From the NCBI RefSeq assembly GCF_040954645.1, contig NC_092808.1, positions 17,303,383-17,367,382 on the forward strand: DNA of 64,000 bases, written 5' to 3'. Shown here in pieces: positions 48,268 through 56,724 of the stretch; position 1 is the stretch's first letter; each line of letters opens with the position of its first letter. Position numbers and translations under genes: made by a program. The notes beneath the pieces are model-generated. The model had not been told where the DNA came from and did not search any database. It saw only the letters and a list, made by a program, of their open reading frames with translations. The stretch is from Diabrotica undecimpunctata. Taxonomy: Eukaryota; Arthropoda; Insecta; Coleoptera; Chrysomelidae.

Positions 48268-49099
48268 CTACTTCGTGAGTAATTTTATTTGTATTGATAA
48301 TTGCCTTATTAGAGGTAGTATTGCTATTGTTATTTTACTGATTGGAATTATTTTAACTGAAATATTTGCATGGTTCGTTGTTTTAGAAATGGCATTAAGA
48401 AACGTTGATGTTTTTTGTTGTTTAAGTTTGTTGTTTGAGTGGTAATTTAAATATCTGTTGTTGTGGGTTGGTTTTCTGTAAGCTTTGATTGCATATCCTG
48501 TGTCTTCTTTTGTGATTAATACATCCAGAAAAGGAACTGAATTGTTCTTTTCTTTTTCCATGGTGAAGAAAATCAACATGGAAGAAATGCACCAATGACA
48601 ATAAAAAAAGCTAAGTAACACAAAGTGCCCAGACTCGAAAGTAATGTCCTTTATACGCTCGATACAATGGCTTGTGTTCTTGACGTAAGAGTCCTCTTCT
48701 CCTGCGTATAGTTGTAGCTGGTCAGCCAGCAATGTTGCCAATGGTTATAAAGGTGAACCAAATTGAACGTATTGATCGTACTGGTAACCCTTACTTATGT
48801 AACTGACGATGATCTTTTTTTTTTTCTAAATTCTGTAAGGCTTTCTTTTCTTCGTGTGTTGAATTCTTTTTCAATGGTTTGACTGTTTTTGTCCAGTATC
48901 CAGACTCGAGAGTAACGTCCTTTATACGCTCGATAAAATAGCTTGTGCTCTTGACGTAAAAGTCCGCTTCCTGTGCGTAACTAAACCTAACAAAATATAA
49001 ATAAACTTTATCTAAAAAATATTTATAAAGGAGGAGAGATTCGTCAACTAGACACCTGTAATTTAGGAGTCGATTATGTGCCAAGGCGGAGCTGAACAC
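48268..49099 (-). pseudogene. Penelope-like element RT remnant
   Basis: On the minus strand 48741-48268 reads NSVPFLDVLITKEDTGYAI and YRKPTHNNRYLNYHS, the RT palm end of Penelope-like elements. The upstream motif SYVKNTSHCIERIKD (around 48680) is repeated, diverged, at about 48960 (FYVKSTSYFIERIKD), so two partial copies or a duplication are present. The hammerhead at 50.3 kb lies upstream on the same strand and could be the 5' terminal repeat of this element, split by the LINE at 49.2-50.1 kb. Confidence 0.8.
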
Positions 49100-49239
49100 T
49101 TCATGCCGCTATCGCCCCGACATCCTCGGGGTAACGACCTATAGTAAATCCTCTCGAAAAAGGTAGCTACGAAAACAACCATACTCTTTTAGCATTTGTG
49201 TCAGGTAGTAATGCCTACTCCACAGTTAACTGCGCTACA

Positions 49240-50113
49240 TCGCTGGTTTCCTTCCATGCATACTGTCATTGCTAGTACTGACACCAGGAATTTAATGAAA
49301 CAAAGAAATCTTATTACAGAAAGAAATGATCCAAATAGAGAGCAAAAGAGAAAGTTAAACAGAGAAGTCAAGAAAGCAATAAGAAAAAACTTAAGAAAGT
49401 ACAATACACTAAAGATCGAACAAACCATAGAAAATAATAAAGGCCTAAAAAGTCTGCGAAGAAAACTAAATAATGGAAAAAGTCAGATAATTAAATTAAA
49501 AAACAAAAAGGGCGAAATAACAACTAATAGAGATGAGCTTTTAACAATAGTAGAAGACTTCTATGGAGAACTCATACCAGAAATAACTCTCAGTGCAATT
49601 AGACAAGCGATGAATAACATTAAATCCAATAAATCACCAGGAGACGATGGAATTGTGATCGAGGCAGTTAAGAATGGCGGTGAACCTCTAATGAGGAAAA
49701 TAAAAGATTCCTTTAATCTATGTTTGACAAAGAAATCCATAACCATCCAGAATGGAATAGAGCCAAAACAATTCTCCTGCACAAAAAAGGAGAAAAAACT
49801 GACCTGAAAAATTACCGACCAATCAGTCTGTTAAACCATCTTTATAAACTTTTCACGAGAGTAATCACCACATGATTAGACAAGAAATTAGACCTATATC
49901 AAAGTAGAGAACAAGCTGGATTCAGAGCAAACTTTGGAACCAACGATCACCTCCAAACAATAAAACAACTCATCGAAAAATCTATAGAATATAACAAGCC
50001 CTTAGCTTTAACATTCGTAGATTTCCACAAAGCATTCGACTCAGTAGAACTCGACAGTGTTATAGAAGCACTAAACGAGAGCCGCATTGATAGCCGATAT
50101 TCGAGGCTAATAT
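49240..50113 (+). pseudogene. RTE-like LINE, truncated at a TA microsatellite
   Basis: Frames give the linker (NREVKKAIRKNLRKYNTLKI, NNKGLKSLRRKL), RT fingers (NIKSNKSPGDDGIVIEAVKN), KNYRPISLLNHLYKLF, EQAGFRANFGTNDHLQTIKQ and palm motif A (LTFVDFHKAFDSVELD). The copy stops at the (TA)n run, before motif B. Frameshifted at about 49800. Confidence 0.8.
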
Positions 50114-50218
<105 letters not shown>

Positions 50219-50271
50219 AACTCTTAAATATTGGGGAAATCTGCAAGAAAGACTCTAATGTGTATCAATTG

Positions 50272-50325
50272 TTTCGCCGAACGTTTTCGCCAAAGAGAAT
50301 TAATTTGGCTTCTTCAGGGCTGAAA
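50272..50325 (-). ncRNA. Hammerhead ribozyme of a second, Penelope-type family
   Basis: On the minus strand: stem I UUUC-A-GCC / GGCGAAA, core CUGAAGA, one unpaired A, stem II GCCAAA / UUUGGC with a 9-nt loop, GAA, stem III AA-CG-UU, position 17 = C. Predicted cleavage lies between 50279 and 50278. Core residues fit CUGANGA and GAAA, and stem III is the palindrome AACGUU. The extra A before stem II is a deviation. It lies 28 bp from the Gypsy insertion, which interrupts its flank. Confidence 0.65.
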
Positions 50326-50353
50326 GAGAATAAATTATAATTAGCTACCATAT

Positions 50354-50850
50354 TGTTACGATAAATTCTGACCCAAAACCGTAAATATATTTATTACTAA
50401 TATTTTCATTCATTCACGTATTTTTTAGGTAATGCCTACCTGACACACGATGGGTCCCCCTTTGTAATAAAAACATAACAGTTCGAACCTTCTGGAGACA
50501 AGCCGATTTAACCATACCGGTTCTGAGAACAATTCGCCGCTCTGTCTAGAAGGCCTTTCAGCAAAACAGCGGTCTATGTTCGATGTGTTTCGAGAAACAA
50601 CTGTTTTCATTCTCGAATAACAGGACTTTATATTTATAGAGGAATTTTGGTTATGGAGGGACAGTTAATAAAGAAGAGTCGCGCTCGCGATATTATTGTT
50701 ACGCTCGCCTACTAATAAATTATTGTATATGTAGTGATAAATAAACTTATATAAATTATTGTGCCTTTTAATAAATTAAAGTAGGAACAATATAATAAAT
50801 TAGTAAAGACATTATAAATTAAAGACATAACAATTAATAAATTCACAACA
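50354..50850 (+). repeat. 5' LTR of the Gypsy element
   Basis: Starts TGTT and ends AACA. It contains TTTATATTTATAGAGG as a possible TATA region and several AATAAA motifs. The 61-codon frame on the other strand occurs in both LTRs and is not a gene. Confidence 0.95.
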
Positions 50851-50852
50851 AA

Positions 50853-50869
50853 TGGTGTCAGAACAGTGG
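50853..50869 (+). promoter_or_regulatory. Primer-binding site
   Basis: TGGTGTCAGAACAGTGG begins 2 nt after the LTR. TGG matches a tRNA CCA end. The rest resembles a tRNA-Leu complement with a 2-nt insertion; the tRNA identity is from memory. Confidence 0.6.
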
Positions 50870-50927
50870 AATACTTAAGATAAATTGCGAAAATAAATTA
50901 CAAGTGGATATAAAATAAATTGTGAAA

Positions 50928-52373
50928 ATGACGACGATTTATGAGCTGACAGTGACTAATTTAAGAAGACATCTAGAAGACAGAGAATTAGCTTCTACCG
51001 GAAAAAAGGCTGAGTTAGTCCAACGACTAAAGAACGCTTTGCTAGAAGAAGGACTAGATCCAGAGACTTATATATTTGAAGATGCTGTCATCTCGTCGAT
51101 TTCGAAATTAGAGAACAAAGTTTCCGGCGACATCGCTTCTTTAGAAAGCAAAGTTTCTAACGAGATTTCTTCCCTGGAAAGCAAAGTTTCTGCTAACATC
51201 TCTTCAGAAATCTCTAAAGTCACTTCTGAGATGTCTGCCCTGGACGATAGAATATCTTCGTTAAAAAACCAAGTTGCTGCCGATAAGTTGGCCTTCGAAG
51301 AAAAGATTAAAGAGATGGAAAGGAAGATGGAAGAAACAGGGACAGCAGAGAGAGGTAACAATCCGATTACAGTGGAGATAAAAGAAGACGAGACGAAATT
51401 TAAGTTGGAGACACGGCCGAAATTTGAAGGAAGTGGAGGTTCTATTCATGTTAAAGTCCCAACTTTCGACGGAAAATCATCATGGAACAACTACATGAAA
51501 CAGTTCGAATCAGCCGCAAGAGCAAATGGATGGTCTGAAAAAGAAAAGGCTGTAAACCTGACTATCGCTCTTCGAGGAGATGCCTTAGATGTGCTTCAGA
51601 CCATAGCCGTAGAGGAGACCGATGATTTCGAACAACTGAAGAAGAGGTTAAATATGCGATATGGCCACGAACATTTGGAGCATGTATATCAGTCACAGCT
51701 TAAAAATCGTAGACAGAAGAAAGATGAGGCTCTTCAAGAATATGAGGTAGATATTGCCAGATTAGTACGATATGCTTATCCAACAGCTCCCGAAGACATG
51801 ATGGAAAAATTGGCCGTTCAAACGTTTATTGATGGTCTTCGTGATCATGAAATGCAGAGAACACTGCGATTAGCTCGTCACAAGACGCTGGTTGATGTCC
51901 TATCCGCCGCCCTCGAATACGAGTCAGCTACGCAGGCCTCTGGCGGGTACAGTAAAGTTAGGACTGTAAAAGAGGAAGGAGATGAAGATAAACTTGACCA
52001 GCTCTTTAATTTGATGAAAAGCATGACATGCAAGAAAAAGAAGACCATAAAATCAAGAAACTCACCATCAGGAAAACCAGAACGAGTCAACCTTAGGGGG
52101 GCAGCTTCGACCCGGAACTCTTCCAAAGACCCTCTTATACTAATAGCTTCTTTGAAATGTCGTGAAGATAGTGTATATGTAGATGGAGACATAAATGGTA
52201 AAAAGCATACGTTGTTGGTGGATACCGGAGCGACCAGAACCATTATACGCCCAACAGTTATAAACAGCCGTAAGAAACTGTCACCAACGAGGTTGCGACT
52301 TCGGACCGCTACAGGTGAAAATGCCAACATTCATGGAGAAATCCAGGTACAATTGGGAATTGGAGCAGAATAG
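50928..52373 (+). CDS. Gypsy Gag-protease polyprotein with N-terminal SAP domain
   Basis: Intact 481-residue ORF; ATG at 50928 is the first Met in frame. Residues 1-50 form a SAP motif (LRRHLEDRELASTGKKAELV), a DNA-binding module. 55-135 are a long Ser/Lys-rich coiled coil with repeated SLESKVS units. 175-335 are a retrotransposon Gag/capsid region (VKVPTFDGKSSWNNY, NMRYGHEHLEHVYQ, VQTFIDGLRDHEMQ). No CCHC zinc knuckle follows; only a basic stretch (CKKKKTIKSRN) remains, so that motif appears lost. The retroviral-type aspartic protease starts near 405, with active-site DTGA at 432-435, and is cut off about 45 residues later at the deletion point, losing its C-terminal strand. Confidence 0.92.
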   Translation: MTTIYELTVTNLRRHLEDRELASTGKKAELVQRLKNALLEEGLDPETYIFEDAVISSISKLENKVSGDIASLESKVSNEISSLESKVSANISSEISKVTSEMSALDDRISSLKNQVAADKLAFEEKIKEMERKMEETGTAERGNNPITVEIKEDETKFKLETRPKFEGSGGSIHVKVPTFDGKSSWNNYMKQFESAARANGWSEKEKAVNLTIALRGDALDVLQTIAVEETDDFEQLKKRLNMRYGHEHLEHVYQSQLKNRRQKKDEALQEYEVDIARLVRYAYPTAPEDMMEKLAVQTFIDGLRDHEMQRTLRLARHKTLVDVLSAALEYESATQASGGYSKVRTVKEEGDEDKLDQLFNLMKSMTCKKKKTIKSRNSPSGKPERVNLRGAASTRNSSKDPLILIASLKCREDSVYVDGDINGKKHTLLVDTGATRTIIRPTVINSRKKLSPTRLRLRTATGENANIHGEIQVQLGIGAE

Positions 52374-54109
52374 CCGAAGTACTTCGTCAGTTACACGACA
52401 GTCCATCGGGAGGGCATTTTGGTGTAAGGAAAACCCTTCAGCGAATTCGGGAACGGTTTTATTGGATGAACAGTTCCGACGACGTAAAAGACTGGTGTAA
52501 GAAATGTACTATTTGTGCTACGAGTAACGGGCCTCACCGAAAAAGGAGAGCTCCTATGAGACAATATAATGTTGGAAGCCCGTTTGAAAGAATAGCTTTG
52601 GACATTGCAGGGCCATTTCCAGAAAGTGAAAATGGGGGCAAGTACATGTTGGTAGTAATGGATTACTTCACTAAGTGGGTCGAGATTTACGCACTTCCAG
52701 ACCAGAAGGCCGCCACCGTTGCAGATAAGTTGATCCAAGAATATATCAGCCGATTTGGAGTGCCTTTGGAGATCCATAGTGACCAAGGCAGGAACTTCGA
52801 AAGCGATCTATTCCAAGGAATATGTGATAGACTAGGCATGAAGAAAACAAGAACTACCGCGTATCATCCGCAATCGGATGGTATGGTAGAACGAATGAAT
52901 AGGACAGTTGGCAAGTATTTGACAAAGATGGTGTCCGATCATCAGCGAGACTGGGACCAATACCTTCCGTTCTTCACAATGGCCTACAGATCTGCTGTTA
53001 ACGAATCAACAGGCCAGACACCAGCCAAAGTCCTATTCGGACGCGAAATGCGACTACCTTGTGATCTAGAGTTTGGGTGTCGACCTGGAGAAGATGTAGC
53101 GGGTGAAGATTATGTTATCGAATTACGAAAAAGAATGGACGATGTACATGAGTTGGTCCGTTCCCACCTTCAGATCGCTAGCGACCGAATGAAGAAATGG
53201 TACGATACACAAGCCGAAAAGGGTTGCTTTAAGAAGAACGACAAAGTCTGGCTGTATAATCCCAAGAAGCGAAAAGGTTGTTCTCCCAAATTGCAGCAGT
53301 TTTGGGAAGGTCCATACCTCGTCATGGAGAAAATCAACGATGTCATCTATCGAATAAGCAAGATTCCGAGGGGAAAGCCGATGATAGTACACCATAACCG
53401 GCTGGCGTCTTTCGAAGGTGACCACGACGTAGATGAAGAAGTGGAAGTAAACCAAGTCCAAGATGTGTCTGACCTCACGTTTGAGGAATTCATGGGTGCC
53501 TATGGAGGTACCGGTAAAGCGAGACATGGTGTTACCACTGAAGAAAAGCAAGATCTACTCGCGCTCCCCGATGACTACTCGCTGGCCCTTACCATCCCGG
53601 CCAGTATCAAAGACGCACCAGGGTTGGCATCCGTCTTTCGAAGGAAGTTTGGTCGAGTTGCAGAACTTCAATGCCAAGTGCCAGCTCCCGGTAAAACCTT
53701 GAAGCTCCAAGATGCATCACGTTACCTTTTCTACCTGGTGACAAAAGACACTGCCCGTGACCAACCTACCTACCGAGATGTATGGGAAGCCTTACTTCAA
53801 TTGAGAGAGCACGTACTAGAGTCCGACGTGCAAAAGTTAGCCATACCAAAGTTGGAGTGCCGCCAATTAGATTGGAGGGTTATCCGAAATATGGTGGAGG
53901 AGATCTTTAAAGACACCGAAGTCCGGGTGTTAGTCTGTTGCAATCCGCATAGTTACTGGTGCGGAGAGAAAACCGTCCCTTGTCATTTTTATACAACTGG
54001 AAGTTGTAAAAGAGGGTCCAGTTGCCGATACCAGCATACCGTTCCGGTTCCAGTCCCGACAAGGTTCCAGGAGGAACAATCTTTTAAGAGGGGGGCAATG
54101 TTACGATAA
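52374..54109 (+). CDS. Gypsy integrase fused to macro domain and CCCH zinc finger
   Basis: The frame is open from the deletion junction; the first internal ATG is at 52466. Order: HHCC zinc-binding domain (LHDSPSGGHFG, CKKCTIC); catalytic core with Asp at 52601 (ALDIAGPFP), Asp at 52781 (HSDQGRNF) and Glu at 52889 (GMVERMNR), with D-x35-E spacing; and a C-terminal chromatin-side region (KVWLYNPKKRKG). After an acidic linker, about 53532-53942 encode a TARG1/OARD1-like macro domain (VFRRKFGRVAELQ, YLVTKDTARDQPTY, EEIFKDTEVRVLVC). A canonical CCCH finger (C-x7-C-x5-C-x3-H, 53981-54037) closes the protein. The family's catalytic Lys is kept. The GCGLD motif with the catalytic Asp reads LECRQLDW, so hydrolase activity is doubtful while ADP-ribose binding may remain. 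The stop lies inside the 3' LTR. Confidence 0.9.
54086..54095 (+). promoter_or_regulatory. Polypurine tract
   Basis: AAGAGGGGGG just before the 3' LTR. It overlaps the end of the integrase reading frame. Confidence 0.75.
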
Positions 54110-54595
54110 ATTCTGACTCAAAACCGTAAATATATTTATTACTAATATTTTCATTCATTCACGTATTTTTTAGGTAATGCCTACCTGACACACGATGGGT
54201 CCCCCTTTGTAATAAAAACATAACAGTTCGAACCTTCTGGAGACAAGCCGATTTAACCATACCGGTTCTGAGAACAATTCGCCGCTCTGTCTAGAAGGCC
54301 TTTCAGCAAAACAGCGGTCTATGTTCGATGTGTTTCGAGAAACAACTGTTTTCATTCTTGAATAACAGGACTTTATATTTATAGAGGAATTTTGGTTATG
54401 GAGGGACAGTTAATAAAGAAGAGTCGCGCTCGCGATATTATTGTTACGCTCGCCTACTAATAAATTATTGTATATGTAGTGATAAATAAACTTATATAAA
54501 TTATCGTGCCTTTTAATAAATTAAAGTAGGAACAATATAATAAATTAGTAAAGACATTATAAATTAAAGACATAACAATTAATAAATTCACAACA
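54099..54595 (+). repeat. 3' LTR of the Gypsy element
   Basis: Differs from the 5' LTR by about three transitions (GACTC for GACCC, TTCTTG for TTCTCG, TTATCG for TTATTG). Same length. Confidence 0.95.
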
Positions 54596-54599
54596 ATAT

Positions 54600-55030
54600 A
54601 TTATCTATTAAAACATTATTGATCTTACCGTAACTTAGAATTGTAGAGTTAGAATATTAAAAAACTTAGCTAGTAACATAGTGGTGTTTTTTGTTACTAT
54701 GTGCAAAAAAAGTTTTTTGTAAGGTTTGAAATGTATGGTAGCTTTGAACTTGACACGTAAAGGCTTACCCAAGGTTAATCGAAAAACCCAATGTAACTAC
54801 ATTTAAAAGGAGGTAATTCTTTGAATTGTCGGCAATAACTAAATTTTTGATTTTTAGATAGTTTAAAAGTGAGGTTCTGTTTTAGCCAGAACGGAAATGA
54901 TTATGAACTCAAAAAAAAAGAAATGAAAATATAGTGAAGTGTTCTATTTTATTTAAAGGTTTATTTTCTTCATTATTCCTAGTTGATAAATAACTATATT
55001 ATTTTCAATGTAAACAAATTTCGAAATTTG
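54600..55030. other. AT-rich spacer
   Basis: Flank of the Gypsy insertion. No gene is recognised. Confidence 0.4.
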
Positions 55031-55033
55031 GGG

Positions 55034-55035
<2 letters not shown>

Positions 55036-55098
<63 letters not shown>
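55036..55098. repeat. (TA)n microsatellite
   Basis: About 60 bp of pure TA. Confidence 0.95.
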
Positions 55099-55099
<1 letters not shown>

Positions 55100-56395
55100 T
55101 TCATTTTCTTTATAACTAATTCTTAATGTAATACGATACAAAGATTTTTCTGTTTATGATAATGTTAACATAAAATAATATTTTGGTATCCCTTTGGGAT
55201 GACGTAACTTTTAATGTTTTCTTTTTGTTCATTACTAAGAAATAATAAAGAATAGTTTTCTTGTAAACTTTCAATAAATCTTAATTTTTTTTGGTCTTCC
55301 CCTTCGAGGATAAACCAGGGGTGGCGTCCAATAATAAATTATAATTTCATATTATCTAATTGTGCTTGAATTTAAGATACGATATAGTTTCTATATGTTT
55401 AAGAAAACCCCGCCCAATTCTCTTCGACAGTGAGCGATTCTGGCTTGTATATATTATTGTAGCACGGCAGTGTTACAGTCTCACCCCTACGACTGTAGAT
55501 CCTGGTACTATTACACTCCAACACATGTAGGTGAACACAGTCGGTGATCGCCAACAGAGCCTTTATCCTATATACGCGTTCGCCAAGGGGGTTACACTCC
55601 ATATTTACGTTTTAAGACTACGTCATAAACCAGATTTCATAGCGCAAAACCCAGGACGCCGCTGTCTTCTTCTCGGAAAGATTAGGATTAGATAGAAACC
55701 AAACCAAACTTCACCTTATCACCTAATTGACCAAAAAATGTACCTTTTGACGGCATTTCAAAAGTAATAATTTTTGTTGTTTTTCCAAAATTTAATCGTT
55801 AGTTTCTCAGGAACTAAACATTTTTGCCGAAAAAATAATCAATCCGTATAATAAGTCGTCTACAAAAATAAATCGTAACAGAAGTCAGCACACTAACTTG
55901 ATTTATAAAAAAAATTTCAAGAAAATCCTTCACTAAATGCTGCATTTAAGCGAAAGAACTTCCTTTCAGCGTTCAACGAGTTCTTCTGAACCAAAGTGAC
56001 AGTAATTTAAAATCCTAATAAATAATTTCACTTCATATTTTGGTGATGTTATTTAGTGTAATGATTTTTTGTGTTAATAACCTATTGACTGAAAGGTTTA
56101 TTATAAAACCGGGAAATTAAAAACCATTGTTGTGGTGTTGTAAACAATTTTTTGAATACAAAATCTAGTCATGCTGCCCTAGGGGTATTCATTCATTCAA
56201 TATTTTAATTTATTTTAATTCGATCAAGGTTTATTACTTCCTTATTACTATATATCTTACAATTACATTACTATTACGAGTAGATTTTTAAACAAAAAAT
56301 CAAATTAAATTACAAAAATACAGGGTGATTAATTAAATTTGTTAAAAATACAAGAAGTAATATATTTCTACTTTGATCTTTAGTGCAGCGATCTA
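55099..56395. other. Spacer without a recognised gene
   Basis: A GC-richer patch at 55400-55640 has a 67-codon minus-strand frame with no known domain. A short fragment of a dispersed repeat is possible. Confidence 0.35.
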
Positions 56396-56399
56396 TTAT

Positions 56400-56585
56400 A
56401 GGGAGCCTCAGTGTCAATGTGAAAAGGCTTTTGTTTGGATCCATAACTGAGCTGCCACCGTGTTTCGGAGGTCACGTAAAGCCGTCGATCCCGGCTACGA
56501 AGGTAGTCGCTAAGTCATGTTAGGAGTGCTTGCGCGATCTGAAAACCCTAACACTAGACCTTAGCCAGAAGGTTACACGAACTTT
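56400..56585 (+). mobile_element. LINE 3' UTR fragment
   Basis: Contains GGTCACGTAAAGCCGTCG, CCCGGCTACGAAGGTAGTCG and AGCCAGAAGGTTACACGAAC, the structured 3' UTR sequence common to R1/LOA-type LINEs of insects. No ORF is attached. Confidence 0.5.
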
Positions 56586-56724
56586 TTTATTTGGATCCAT
56601 ACTTTAGTAATATTCTAAATTCAGAATGCCGTATTTAACCCTTAACTTGGCAAAAGGTTAATTTTGAATTTAAAAATCTGAAAATTGGTTTGTTTTTTGT
56701 TTGGGCATCATACAAATATTCTAT

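Larger units (their letters stand above)
50354..54595 (+). mobile_element. Gypsy-type LTR retrotransposon, internally deleted, with 4-bp target duplication
   Basis: 4242 bp with two 497-bp LTRs (TGTTACG...CACAACA) and ATAT on both sides (50350-50353 and 54596-54599). The LTRs differ at about three positions (roughly 99.4% identity), so insertion is recent. It contains a primer-binding site, a Gag-protease ORF and an integrase ORF with extra C-terminal domains, then a polypurine tract. RT and RNase H are gone: the protease frame ends at 52373 and integrase sequence starts immediately, in another frame. No env. It must have depended on a full-length relative for movement, or lost RT after or during its last transposition. 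Confidence 0.95.

Noticed and set aside
50460..50480. GTTCGAACC resembling a tRNA B box
   Set aside because: Lies in the LTR, with no A box or cloverleaf around it. No tRNA gene was found anywhere in the window.
50425..50610. 61-codon minus-strand frame, identical in both LTRs
   Set aside because: A by-product of the LTR repeat, with no coding signature and in the wrong orientation for the element.
51068..51361. Minus-strand frames within the Gag and integrase ORFs
   Set aside because: Shadows of strongly coding plus-strand sequence.
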